Source: Thermobifida cellulosilytica TB100
Lineage (GTDB): Bacteria; Actinomycetota; Actinomycetes; Streptosporangiales; Streptosporangiaceae
Length of the DNA: 64,000 nucleotides
Assembly: GCF_001517975.1 (NCBI RefSeq)
Contig: NZ_KQ950180.1
Location: 631,755 to 695,754 of the forward strand
Reading direction: 5' to 3'
In this document: positions 25,158 to 33,435 of the stretch, one piece after another
How positions within the stretch are numbered: position 1 is the first letter of the stretch
Layout: each line of letters opens with the position of its first letter
The notes under the pieces: model-generated
Databases searched by the model: none
What the model was told of the DNA's origin: nothing
Seen by the model: the letters and a program-made list of their open reading frames with translations, nothing else
Position numbers and translations under genes: made by a program

Positions 25158-26000
25158 ATGTTCACACCATTCGCCGTAACCGACATCGGGCAGGGCATCG
25201 GCAACGCCTGGGGGACAGCAGTGTCCTTCATCCCCAGGCTCGCGATCTTCCTTGTCGTCCTGATTCTGGGCTGGCTGCTCGCCAAGCTCGTCGGCCGGCT
25301 CGTCGCCAAAGGGCTGAGCCGGGTGGGGCTCGACCGCGGTCTGGAGCGCGGCGGACTGGGCAACTACTTCCAGCGCAGCCGGTTCAGCGCCAGCGGTCTG
25401 GCCGGGAAGTTCGTCTACTACGCAGGGGTGCTGATCGTCCTGCAACTGGCGTTCAGCGCGTTCGGTCCCGACAACCCGATCACCCGGATGCTCGACGGGG
25501 TGATCGCGTGGCTGCCGAGACTCGCCGTGGCGCTGGTCATCGTGGTGGTGGCGGCGCTGATCGCGCGGGCGGTGCGCGACCTGCTCTCCGACGCGCTCGG
25601 CGGGCTCGGCTACGGCAGGCTGCTGGCCACCGTCGTGGGTGTGTTCATCCTCGGTCTGGGCGTCATCGCCGCGCTCAACCAGATCGGTGTGGCCACCACG
25701 GTGACCCTGCCGGTGCTCGTCGCCGTGCTGGGCACGGTGGCGGGGATCCTCGTCGTCGGGGTCGGCGGCGGCCTGATCCGGCCGATGCAGCAGCGCTGGG
25801 CGGCCTGGCTGGACCGCGCCGAGAGCGACACGAAGCGCTTCCGCGAGCAGGGCGGCTACCAGCGCGGCAAGGCCGACGCCCTGGGCGCCCGCTCCGACGA
25901 GACGGCCGCCGCCGGGCAGGAGGCCGCGCCGGCCGGACGGGTCGCGCCGCCCCGGCAGGGGTCGTCCGGCTCGCCCCGGCACCGCCACGAGCGCCACTGA
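25158..26000 (+). CDS. MscS-like/TM-helix-repeat membrane protein
   Basis: The 280-residue protein has about five transmembrane helices (IPRLAIFLVVLILGWLLAKL, YYAGVLIVLQLAFSAFG, LPRLAVALVIVVVAALIA and two more), then an amphipathic stretch and a disordered, basic C-terminus. The helix spacing and the GWLLAKLVGRLVAKGL segment match the conserved TM-helix repeat seen in small mechanosensitive-channel-like proteins. It lacks the beta domain of true MscS. Likely a stress-related channel or scaffold. It is followed by a strong hairpin terminator. Confidence 0.75.
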   Translation: MFTPFAVTDIGQGIGNAWGTAVSFIPRLAIFLVVLILGWLLAKLVGRLVAKGLSRVGLDRGLERGGLGNYFQRSRFSASGLAGKFVYYAGVLIVLQLAFSAFGPDNPITRMLDGVIAWLPRLAVALVIVVVAALIARAVRDLLSDALGGLGYGRLLATVVGVFILGLGVIAALNQIGVATTVTLPVLVAVLGTVAGILVVGVGGGLIRPMQQRWAAWLDRAESDTKRFREQGGYQRGKADALGARSDETAAAGQEAAPAGRVAPPRQGSSGSPRHRHERH

Positions 26001-26008
26001 ACCGGGGG

Positions 26009-26038
26009 GCGGACTCCCCGCTCGGGCGGGGAGTCCGC
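26009..26038 (+). terminator. Hairpin terminator after the MscS-like gene
   Basis: GCGGACTCCCCGC and its exact complement form a 13-bp stem around a TCGG tetraloop, starting 9 nt after the stop at 26000. The next gene converges from the right, so it may act for both. Confidence 0.8.
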
Positions 26039-26070
26039 TGCCTGTCCGCGGCGCCGCCGCGGCGCGGGAC

Positions 26071-26313
26071 TCAGAGCAGGTCGTCTCCTGCGAGCTCCTC
26101 ACGGGCCAGCCGGTCGATCCGCCGGAAGAAGAGGACGACTCCGGCGAACAGCAGCACGAAGCACAGCCAGAAGGCCAGGCTGGCAGGACCCGTGGTGATC
26201 ATGATGACCAACGCGACGACCGCCTGTAGACCGTAGATGGAGAAGTCGACGCGATCCTTGTGGATCAGGACTCCGATCGGTGGACGCGCCGCCCCGTGCC
26301 GACCGCTCCCCAT
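26071..26313 (-). CDS. Small two-helix membrane protein, unknown
   Basis: The 80-residue protein has a short polar start, two predicted membrane helices (FSIYGLQAVVALVIMITTG and SLAFWLCFVLLFAGVVLFF) and a charged tail RRIDRLAREELAGDD. The ATG at 26313 lies downstream of GGAAAA. I do not recognise a family. It converges with the MscS-like gene. It is supported by composition unlike the shadow frames and by a plausible start. Confidence 0.55.
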   Translation of the reverse strand: MGSGRHGAARPPIGVLIHKDRVDFSIYGLQAVVALVIMITTGPASLAFWLCFVLLFAGVVLFFRRIDRLAREELAGDDLL

Positions 26314-26555
26314 TCGTTTTCCTTTCTCGCGGCACCCCGGTGTGCCGTCTCTCGGTCATCGGGCTGGGCTGCCCCAGCCTGTAGCGGCGGAATGCGCGAT
26401 TCCGGTCGCGCTGCCCCGCCCGTCGCGCCTCCCACCGGACCGGTACGGGGCGCACGGGCGGTGTTCCGGTCAGGGCTTAGCGTACGCCCACCGCGCACGT
26501 CTTTGTCGCCACTTCACCGATCCCCACGGTGACGTTTCCGGCGAAGGCCGCTTTC

Positions 26556-26867
26556 CTACCGGACGAAGCCCTCTTCCCGGGCCAGTCGGCAGATCGCGAG
26601 CAGGCGCAGCGTCTCCCAGTCGTAGTCGACCTCCGTGGAGTGCCACCCGCGCTCCCGGCACCCGTCGAGGAACCCCCGGAGGTACTGCGCGAGGCTGCGG
26701 CGGGACAGCGGGACGCCGCTGTCGGCCAGGGCGTCGCGGACCGCGGCGACGTGCTGGTCGACCTGGGCCAGCAGGCCCGGGACCGACGGTTCCTCCCGCA
26801 GCCCGACACTGTCGAAGGCGTGCGTGAGCTGGGCCAGCGGACATCTGGCGGAGAACCCACTGCGCAT
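26556..26867 (-). CDS. DUF6401-like small protein
   Basis: About 103 residues, mostly helical: LTHAFDSVGLREEPSVPGLL, DQHVAAVRDALADSG, SLAQYLRGFLDGCRERGW and a terminal DWETLRLLAICRLAREEG. The last motif is characteristic, as I recall, of the DUF6401 actinobacterial family sometimes labelled natural-product biosynthesis. The ATG at 26867 has GAGGTG 9 nt upstream. A promoter candidate lies about 70 nt upstream. No biosynthetic gene is adjacent, so function remains unknown. Confidence 0.6.
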   Translation of the reverse strand: MRSGFSARCPLAQLTHAFDSVGLREEPSVPGLLAQVDQHVAAVRDALADSGVPLSRRSLAQYLRGFLDGCRERGWHSTEVDYDWETLRLLAICRLAREEGFVR

Positions 26868-26935
26868 GGGACCGGCACCTCGGAGAACAGCCGTCCAGGC
26901 AGGACGGACAACGGGAAAGATGACAGAGCCGAATA

Positions 26936-26964
26936 TATACACACGAAACAGACAAAAGGGACAA
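26936..26964 (-). promoter_or_regulatory. Sigma-70-type promoter candidate
   Basis: Reading the minus strand, TTGTCC and TGTATA are separated by 17 nt in an unusually AT-rich patch. The ATG of the DUF6401-like gene is about 70 nt further on. Between them CCGTCC and GGACGG (26891-26907) form a small inverted repeat that could be an operator. Confidence 0.4.
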
Positions 26965-26999
26965 TCTGTTCGGTGTGGTCCGCCTCTCCCCGGGACCGG

Positions 27000-27704
27000 T
27001 CAGTTCGCCAGACCCATCGCCTGGAGCCGGGAGTTGTGCGCGTCCGTCAGCCGGGCGAAGATCCGGCTCACCGCGGCCAGGTCGCCCGTGCGGCCCTCCT
27101 CCGACTCCCCCGCGGCGAGCAGCTCGGCGAGCCGGGGGTGGTCGACGGCGACCCGCTGCGCCTGACTGAGCGCCTCACCGACCAGGCGGCGCGCCCACAG
27201 CGCGAGCCGACCCGCCAGGGTGGGGTCGTCGGCCACCGCCTGCTTGACCTTGGCGGCGATGAACTCGGCCCGGCCCTCCTCGGAGAGCACCCCGGCGACC
27301 AGCTCCCGGGTCTCGTCGTCGGTCACCTGGGCGATCTGCCGGTAGAAGTCCGCCGCGATCCCGTCTCCCACGTACGCCTTGACCAGGCTTTCCACCCAGG
27401 TCTGCGGAGTGGTGCGGGCGTGCCACTCGTCCAGCGGCCCGACGAACGGCTGCATCGCGGTCTCGGGGTCCACTCCCAGTTCCAGGAGCCTGCGGCGCAG
27501 CAGTTGGTGGTGGGCCTGCTCCGTCGCCGCGAACGCCGCGAGTTCGGCCTTGTCCTCCAGGGTGGGCGCCAGTTCGGCGTCGGAGGCCAACCGGAAGAAC
27601 GAGACCAGTTCGGCGTAGGCCAGCAGTCCCAGGAGATCGATCACACCGCGCTCGGCCGGGGCGGCGTCCCGGGAGGGACCGGGAACGGCTGCGGAGGAAC
27701 TCAT
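27000..27704 (-). CDS. Ferritin-like / MiaE-like hydroxylase-fold protein
   Basis: The 234-residue protein is a four-helix ferritin-like protein of the actinobacterial family related to tRNA-(ms2io6A) hydroxylase. Helices carry candidate diiron ligands in LAAFAATEQAHHQLL and VLSEEGRAEFIAAK. The start at 27704 (MSSSAAVPG) has GAGGGG just upstream; a long in-frame extension upstream is a shadow. Its position next to a DEAD-box helicase gene parallels Rv3210c-Rv3211. Whether it modifies tRNA in this organism is not established. Confidence 0.75.
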   Translation of the reverse strand: MSSSAAVPGPSRDAAPAERGVIDLLGLLAYAELVSFFRLASDAELAPTLEDKAELAAFAATEQAHHQLLRRRLLELGVDPETAMQPFVGPLDEWHARTTPQTWVESLVKAYVGDGIAADFYRQIAQVTDDETRELVAGVLSEEGRAEFIAAKVKQAVADDPTLAGRLALWARRLVGEALSQAQRVAVDHPRLAELLAAGESEEGRTGDLAAVSRIFARLTDAHNSRLQAMGLAN

Positions 27705-28228
27705 GCCCCTCAGCCTAGCGCCCGCCCGGCACCGCTCCCGCTTCCCGCGCGCCTCCGGGACTATTCGGGGCCTCTCCCGCGTTGTCCTGCACAGTGGACA
27801 GGCACGGAAGTCGTGCCCTATCCAGCACTGATCACGCAGGCTAGACTCGTAACCGCGGTCGGTGCCCGCCGACCGCGCACCACGCGCCCCGTCGCAGCCG
27901 GTCGCGTCGCTCCCGTCCCGGGGCCCGCACCTGATCCACCGACCTGCGCGGCAGCGGCCCCGCGGTCCGGCCGAACGCACGGACCCATGGCAGTGGACGG
28001 GCCGCCGCACCCCGCGGCGGCACCCCGGCCCGCGATGGCCGCGCACCCTGACTGACAACAGCAAGCGGGTGGACCCGAACCGGTCGCGCGTCCGTGCCCG
28101 ACGGCCCCGCCCCGGCGCAGCGCAGCGCCGCGCGGACTCTTCCGATCCGACGAGCCGCGCCGGACCGCCGCGACCGAGCGCGCTCGACGACGAGCCCGTC
28201 CGCCCCGCCGCATACGCGGCCCGCCCAG
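27705..28228. other. Divergent intergenic region before the DEAD-box gene
   Basis: This 524-bp gap separates the divergent ferritin-like and helicase genes. It should hold both promoters and probably a long helicase leader, as is common for cold-inducible DEAD-box genes. I see no gene, strong hairpin or RNA motif. Frames across it are Arg/Pro-rich shadows. Confidence 0.45.
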
Positions 28229-29740
28229 ATGGAGGCATGGATCCTGACCAGCACCAGTACCGCCAAAAATCCGCATCAGACAACCTTCCGTGATCTCGGC
28301 GTCATCGACGACATCGCCGACGCCCTGGAAGCCGAGGGCATCGTCGCCCCCTTCCCGATCCAGACCCTCGCCCTGCCCCTGGCCCTGACCGGGACCGACA
28401 TCATCGGCCAGGCGCGCACTGGCACCGGCAAGACCTTCGCGTTCGGCCTCCCGCTGCTCCAGCGGGTGCACGACCGGCCCGGCTCGGCCAGGCGGCCCCG
28501 CGCCCTGGTGATCGTGCCGACCCGCGAACTCGCCATCCAGGTGGCCGCGGACCTGGCCACCGCCAGCAAGCTCACCAACGCGCGGATCGTCACCGTCTAC
28601 GGCGGCCGCGCCTACGAGCCGCAGATCACCGCGCTGCGCAACGGTGTGGACATCGTCGTGGGCACCCCAGGCCGCCTGCTCGACCTGGAGAAGCAGCGCC
28701 ACCTCGACCTTTCCGAGGTGGCCGCTCTCGTGCTGGACGAAGCCGACAAGATGCTCGACCTGGGCTTCCTGCCCGACATCGAGCGCATCCTCGCCAAGAC
28801 CCCCGAGCAGCGGCAGACCATGCTGTTCTCGGCGACCATGCCGAGCGAGATCGTCAGCCTGTCCCGCCGCTACCTGCGCCGTCCCACCCACGTGCGGGCC
28901 GACGACGACCTCGACGAGTCCGGCTCCGAGCGGGTGACCCAGCACGTCTTCCGCACCCACCCGCTGGACAAGCTGGAGATGCTCGCCCGCCTGCTCCAGG
29001 CCCGCGGCCGCGGCCTGACCATGGTGTTCTGCCAGACCAAGCGGGTGTGCGACCAGGTCTCAACCGCGCTGCGCGGACGCGGCTTCGCCGCCGCGGCCGT
29101 CCACGGCGACCTCGGGCAGAGCCAGCGCGAGCGGGCGCTGCGGGCCTTCCGCAACGGCAAGATCGACGTGCTGGTCGCCACCGACGTCGCCGCCCGCGGC
29201 ATCGACGTCGACGACGTGACGCACGTGGTCAACTACGAGTGCCCCGACGACGAGAAGACCTACACGCACCGCATCGGCCGGACCGGCCGGGCCGGACGCT
29301 CGGGCACCGCCGTCACGTTCATCGACTGGCAGGAGATCGCCCGCTGGAAGTTGATCAACAAGGCGCTGGGCCTGCCCTTCAGCAACCCGGAGGAGACCTA
29401 CTCCACCTCGGCGCACTTCTTCGAGGCGCTGGACATCCCGTCGGACGCCAAGGGCGTCCTCGCCAAGGAGCAGCAGGAACGCGCCGGTCTGGAGGCCGAG
29501 GCCGTCGAGGACATCGGCGAGACCGGACGGGCCGGACGCGGCTCCGGCGACCGGGAGCGCCCCAAGCGGCGGTCCCGCAACCGCCGCACCCGCCGCGGCG
29601 TCGCCACCGCCGAGCGCCCCGCCGCGGCCCCCGCTGACGACCAGGCCGCCGCGGCGGACGGGGACGCCCCCGCCCGGCCCCGCAGGCGCACCCGGCGCCG
29701 CACCAGGGGAGGCGCCGAAGCGGGCAGCGACCAGGGCTGA
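28229..29740 (+). CDS. DEAD-box ATP-dependent RNA helicase (RhlE-like)
   Basis: The 503-residue protein has all DEAD-box motifs: Q motif FPIQTLALPLA, GQARTGTGKTFAFGL, PTRELAIQ, VGTPGRLLD, LDEADKMLDLGF, FSATMP, VFCQTKRVCDQ, ATDVAARGIDV and HRIGRTGRAGRSG. The C-terminal 80 residues are Arg- and Ala-rich and probably bind RNA without a defined fold. The ATG at 28229 (MEAWILTS) starts the homology. It unwinds structured RNA in ribosome assembly or decay. Position matches rhlE (Rv3211) in mycobacteria. Confidence 0.93.
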   Translation: MEAWILTSTSTAKNPHQTTFRDLGVIDDIADALEAEGIVAPFPIQTLALPLALTGTDIIGQARTGTGKTFAFGLPLLQRVHDRPGSARRPRALVIVPTRELAIQVAADLATASKLTNARIVTVYGGRAYEPQITALRNGVDIVVGTPGRLLDLEKQRHLDLSEVAALVLDEADKMLDLGFLPDIERILAKTPEQRQTMLFSATMPSEIVSLSRRYLRRPTHVRADDDLDESGSERVTQHVFRTHPLDKLEMLARLLQARGRGLTMVFCQTKRVCDQVSTALRGRGFAAAAVHGDLGQSQRERALRAFRNGKIDVLVATDVAARGIDVDDVTHVVNYECPDDEKTYTHRIGRTGRAGRSGTAVTFIDWQEIARWKLINKALGLPFSNPEETYSTSAHFFEALDIPSDAKGVLAKEQQERAGLEAEAVEDIGETGRAGRGSGDRERPKRRSRNRRTRRGVATAERPAAAPADDQAAAADGDAPARPRRRTRRRTRGGAEAGSDQG

Positions 29741-29806
29741 GCACCGGCCGGGACCGACCCCGTGCGGGCCCCTGCGGGGTGCCGCGTTCGTCTAGGGTGA
29801 TGACCC

Positions 29807-30679
29807 GTGAGTACTCCTCGGTTCCTGACGCTCCCGCCCGGGGTCGACCGCGTCGACGTCCCCACCCCGTCCGGTCCCGTGGCCGCCCTGGCGGCCGCTC
29901 CGGTCGTCGGGGGCTGCGAACGCCACACGGCGGTGCTGGTCCCCGGGTTCACCGGGAGCAAGGAAGACTTCATCGCGCTGCTACAGACGCTGGCCCAGGC
30001 AGGACGCCGGGTGTACGCGCTGGACCTGCCGGGCCAGTACCAGTCGCCCGGCAGCGACACCCCGGAGGCCTACTCGTGCGCGGCGCTGGGCCGGGCCGTC
30101 GCCGACTTCGTCGACGCCGTCGGCGAGGGGCCGGTCCACCTGCTCGGGCACTCCTTCGGCGGCCTGGTCACCCGCGAGACCGTACTCGCCGACGAGATCC
30201 CGCTGCTCTCCCACACCCTGATGAGCTCCGGCCCCTCGGGGGTGGGAGGCGCCCGCGGAGCCGAGGCCCGGCGCCTGGTCTCCGAGCTCGGCCCCGCGCC
30301 GACCCGGGAGCTGGTCCGCCGACTCTGGTGGGAGCGGTACGAGGAGCGGCAGCGGGCCCTGGGGCTTCCCGAGGAGATCCACGTGTTCCTGCGCGAGCGG
30401 ATGCTCGCCAACCACCCGCTCGGGCTGCTCCGGATGGCCCAGGAGGTGACCTCGGCGCCCGACCGCACCGCCGAACTGGCCAAGGCCGGCCTTCCCACGC
30501 TGGTGCTCTACGGCGAGGACGACGACGCCTGGACGCCCGAGGCGCAGTCGGAGATGGCCGACCGGCTGGACGCGCGGCGCGTGGTCGTCCCCGGGGCCGC
30601 GCACTCGCCCAACGTCGAGGCGCCCGAGACCACGGCCGCCGCCCTCACCGACTTCTGGAACAGCGCGGAGCCCCGCTGA
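29807..30679 (+). CDS. Alpha/beta-fold hydrolase
   Basis: The 290-residue protein has the alpha/beta hydrolase fold with VLVPGFTGSKEDF (oxyanion region), nucleophile Ser in LLGHSFGGLV, acid in YGEDDDAWTP and His in GAAHSPNVE. The lid between them (RRLWWERYEERQ) is charged. A GTG at 29807 starts the gene. The substrate is unknown; it may be an ester or lipid. It stands alone between the helicase gene and a terminator. Confidence 0.85.
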   Translation: MSTPRFLTLPPGVDRVDVPTPSGPVAALAAAPVVGGCERHTAVLVPGFTGSKEDFIALLQTLAQAGRRVYALDLPGQYQSPGSDTPEAYSCAALGRAVADFVDAVGEGPVHLLGHSFGGLVTRETVLADEIPLLSHTLMSSGPSGVGGARGAEARRLVSELGPAPTRELVRRLWWERYEERQRALGLPEEIHVFLRERMLANHPLGLLRMAQEVTSAPDRTAELAKAGLPTLVLYGEDDDAWTPEAQSEMADRLDARRVVVPGAAHSPNVEAPETTAAALTDFWNSAEPR

Positions 30680-30689
30680 GGCGGTCCGC

Positions 30690-30739
30690 GCCGCGGCCCC
30701 GACGGGCCGGACCCCGGGGTGTCCCGCCGGGGCCGCGGC
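30690..30739. terminator. Bidirectional hairpin between convergent genes
   Basis: GCCGCGGCCCCG and its exact complement form a 12-bp stem separated by 26 nt, which itself contains CCCCGGGG. It lies between the hydrolase stop and the convergent stop at 30752. Confidence 0.55.
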
Positions 30740-30751
30740 CCTCCCTCGGTC

Positions 30752-31645
30752 TCACTCCCCGGCGACCCAGGAGTCGAAGTTCTTGGACTCCGCGCCGATG
30801 GTGGTCTCCTCGCCCGTGGAGGGCAGCACCCGGGTCTCCTCGGGCAGCGCCAGCAGGATCTCGCCGACGGAGGCGAGCTGGGAGGTGTAGTCCATGTAGC
30901 CGTCGCCGACGGTGCCGAGCTTCCCGGCGAGCAGGGTGTCGCCGCTGCACACCAGCTTCAGGTGGGGGAAGTAGTAGGACAGCGAGCCGGGGGCCGTCCC
31001 GGGGGTGGGCAGGATCTCCAGCTCGACGTCGCCGATGGTCAGCTTGCCGCCGCCCTCGGCCTCGATCTCGGGGTGGTGCTCCACGCCGTGGACCTTGCGC
31101 CAGCGGCGCAGCTCCTTGGGGTGCAGGGCGATCGGCGCCTCGTCGCGCTCGGCGACCTCGACCGCGCCGGCGATGTGCGGCCGGTAGCCGTTGGTGCAGG
31201 CCACGAGGTAGATCTCACGGTCGCCCACCGCTTCCAGGACGGCCTTGGCGTCCTCGCCGGGGTTGACCACGACGACGCCGTCCTCGTCGATCTGGACGAT
31301 CCAGGTGTTGGTGACGACCTCGTACTCCTCACCGTCGACCTCCAGCGTGCCGGACATCTCGACCCGCTCCACGGGCAGGTCGTCGCCCGAGCCGTCGGCC
31401 TCCGCCGCCTCCTCCTTCTCCTCGGCCTTCTCCTCGGCGTCCTCGGAGCCCGCCTCCTCGCCGTCGGAACCGGCCTGCGCCGCGTCCTCGCCGACGCTCT
31501 CCGCGCTGGCGTCGGCGCTCTCCGCGTCGGCGTCCTGCGCCTCAGCGGCGGCGTCGGACTCCGTCTCCTCCGCGTCCTTGGCACCGGTCGAGGCGGCGTC
31601 CGCCTCGGTTTCGTCCTTCTTCTTGCCCTTCCGCTTCCAGAACAC
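30752..31645 (-). CDS. Metallo-beta-lactamase-fold protein lacking metal ligands, acidic N-terminus
   Basis: The 297-residue protein starts with WKRKGKKKDE and about 75 Asp/Glu/Ala-rich, probably disordered residues. A metallo-beta-lactamase fold follows: VVNPGEDAKAVL, LPTPGTAPGSLSYYF, LVCSGDTLLAGKLG. Each metal position of the family is changed: the HxHxDH segment reads NGYRPHIAG, TPGHTPGS is TPGTAPGS and the late GHG is STGEE. It should not bind the usual zinc pair and is likely a non-hydrolytic homolog. AAGGGG precedes the GTG. Function unknown. Confidence 0.78.
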   Translation of the reverse strand: MFWKRKGKKKDETEADAASTGAKDAEETESDAAAEAQDADAESADASAESVGEDAAQAGSDGEEAGSEDAEEKAEEKEEAAEADGSGDDLPVERVEMSGTLEVDGEEYEVVTNTWIVQIDEDGVVVVNPGEDAKAVLEAVGDREIYLVACTNGYRPHIAGAVEVAERDEAPIALHPKELRRWRKVHGVEHHPEIEAEGGGKLTIGDVELEILPTPGTAPGSLSYYFPHLKLVCSGDTLLAGKLGTVGDGYMDYTSQLASVGEILLALPEETRVLPSTGEETTIGAESKNFDSWVAGE

Positions 31646-31842
31646 GTGCCGCCCCTTCGGTTCGCTGACGATTCATCGGAACTGGTGCGGGCCTATTGTG
31701 ACGGAGGATGCTCCTGTTGGGTATCCGCCGATGCCGCGGGGGTCCGCCGCGGTCCCGCACGATACCTGTGCCGTCGGTGTTCGCACAGTTCACCGGCAGT
31801 ATCGACGGAGATGGTTAAAAGTACTCAAGAGTCGCGGCGCCC

Positions 31843-32715
31843 TCAGCCGACCAGGGGGGAGGCCCCGGAGGCCTGCGCGACCAGCGCGGCGTAGACGTCC
31901 GGATCCGTGGTCGAGCAGCCCAACCGACGCCCGGTCAGCTCGCCGTGGTCGTCGCTGGAGCCCGTGACCAGCACGCCCAGCTCCGCGGCGCGCTGCCGCC
32001 AGCGGGCCCGCTCGTCGTCGTCGTGCGAGGGGTGGTCGGCCTCGATCCCGTTGAGCCCCGCCTCGGCCATGCGCGCCGCCAGCTCTTCGGGCACCTCTCT
32101 GGTCAGCGCGCCCTCGCCGCGGGCCGGGTGGGCGAGGACGCACACCCCGCCTGCTGCCCGCAGCAGCCGCACCGCGCGCACCGGGTCCAGCGCGTAGCGG
32201 GTCACGTGGGCGGGCTTTCCCGACCCGATCCACCGGTCGAAGGCGTCCTGCACGTCGCGGGCCGCCCCGACCTCGACGAGCGCCCGGGCGATGTGCGGGC
32301 GGCCCACCACGTCCCGGCCGTCCACGTCTCCGGCGAAGGCGCTGACCTGTTCCCAGGTGACCGGGATCCCCTGGTCCTGCAACCGCTCCACCATGGTCCT
32401 GGCGCGCACGATCCGGTCGTCGCGGATGCGTTGCAGCTCGGCGGTCAGCTCCGGGTCCTCCGGGTCGAACAGGTAGCCCAGCAGGTGGACGCTGGATCCC
32501 TCGTGGGCGCAGGACAGCTCGATGCCGGGGACCAGGGTGAGGCCGGGGGGCAGATGGGCGGCCGCCTCGGCGATCCCGGCCGTCGTGTCGTGGTCGGTGA
32601 GGGCCAGCACGTCGAGCCCGGCGGCGGCCGCGTGCTCGACGACGGCCGCGGGGGAGTCGGTGCCGTCGGAGACCGAGCTGTGGGAGTGCAGATCGATGCG
32701 CATCGCTTCGATCAT
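31843..32715 (-). CDS. PHP-domain phosphoesterase
   Basis: The 290-residue protein begins MRIDLHSHSSVSDGT after a four-residue lead and has ALTDHDT, LVPGIELSC, VGRPHIARAL, VLAHPARG, GIEADHPSH and TGSSDDHG, the metal ligands of the PHP family. This is the form of RNase AM/YciV, which removes phosphate from 3',5'-nucleoside bisphosphates and trims short RNA 5' ends. The ATG at 32715 overlaps the stop of the preceding gene (ATGA); an ATG at 32703 is the homology start. Both are possible. Confidence 0.87.
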   Translation of the reverse strand: MIEAMRIDLHSHSSVSDGTDSPAAVVEHAAAAGLDVLALTDHDTTAGIAEAAAHLPPGLTLVPGIELSCAHEGSSVHLLGYLFDPEDPELTAELQRIRDDRIVRARTMVERLQDQGIPVTWEQVSAFAGDVDGRDVVGRPHIARALVEVGAARDVQDAFDRWIGSGKPAHVTRYALDPVRAVRLLRAAGGVCVLAHPARGEGALTREVPEELAARMAEAGLNGIEADHPSHDDDERARWRQRAAELGVLVTGSSDDHGELTGRRLGCSTTDPDVYAALVAQASGASPLVG

Positions 32716-33389
32716 AGGCCCGCGGCGGTTCCTCCCCCAGCCGGCCGGACGGTCTCGGTCAGGAGCGGGGAGGGCGCTCCGAAGGGAAGCTCCGGGAAGG
32801 GGCCGACGTCCCGGGCCTCACGCAGGTCCCGGACGGAGGCGATCTCGCACATCAGCATCCCGGCGTCGGCGGATCCGAAGACGAACCACAGCCACTGGGC
32901 CATCGCCTCTCCGACGTAGATCGCCCGCTCCGGCCCCCCGTCGACGCTCCACAGGGGGATCTCGTGGCCGTCGTTGCGGACCTTGGCGTCGGGCGGGTCG
33001 TCGTCGAACCCCTCCCCCGGATCGGGTCCGCCGATCCCGGCGATCCGGGCGGCCAGGCCGATCCCGGGCTGCTCCGCGACCACCACGAGCTCCCCGATCC
33101 CGCCGAGCGGGGCGGGACCGGACAGGGCGACCGCGGCGGCCAGGGTGCCGGTGCGCTCCTCGCCGACGTCGGCGAAGCCGGTGATCACCCACCCGTTCGG
33201 CAGCGGCCAGGGCAGCCAGACGGGCACCCGCGCCTCGTCGAGCACCAGGTCCAGCGAGGCCGAGCCGGGCTCGCGCACCCCCCGCAGCGGGACCACCGGT
33301 CCGTGCGCGTCGCACCGCCACGCGCTCGACCACAGATCGGGTTCGTGGACGGCGCGCCCACAGCGCGGACACGTGGGAACAGTCTTCAT
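32712..33389 (-). CDS. DUF6758-family protein with zinc ribbon
   Basis: The 225-residue protein opens with a zinc-ribbon-like CPRCG and a following RCDAHG, then the conserved VPVWLPWPLPNGWVITGF, LGGIGELVVVAEQPG and ERAIYVGEAMAQWLWF segments of the actinobacterial DUF6758 family. Its stop overlaps the PHP gene start, so the two are coupled. No function is known for the family. Confidence 0.75.
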   Translation of the reverse strand: MKTVPTCPRCGRAVHEPDLWSSAWRCDAHGPVVPLRGVREPGSASLDLVLDEARVPVWLPWPLPNGWVITGFADVGEERTGTLAAAVALSGPAPLGGIGELVVVAEQPGIGLAARIAGIGGPDPGEGFDDDPPDAKVRNDGHEIPLWSVDGGPERAIYVGEAMAQWLWFVFGSADAGMLMCEIASVRDLREARDVGPFPELPFGAPSPLLTETVRPAGGGTAAGL

Positions 33390-33435
33390 GGTTGTCGGGG
33401 TGCTACCCGGAGACCCCCGGGGAAAACGTGGCCGC

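Noticed and set aside
29741-29806. Terminator after the DEAD-box gene
   Set aside because: Only a 6-bp CCCCG-type stem with a 12-nt loop is present, too weak to call.
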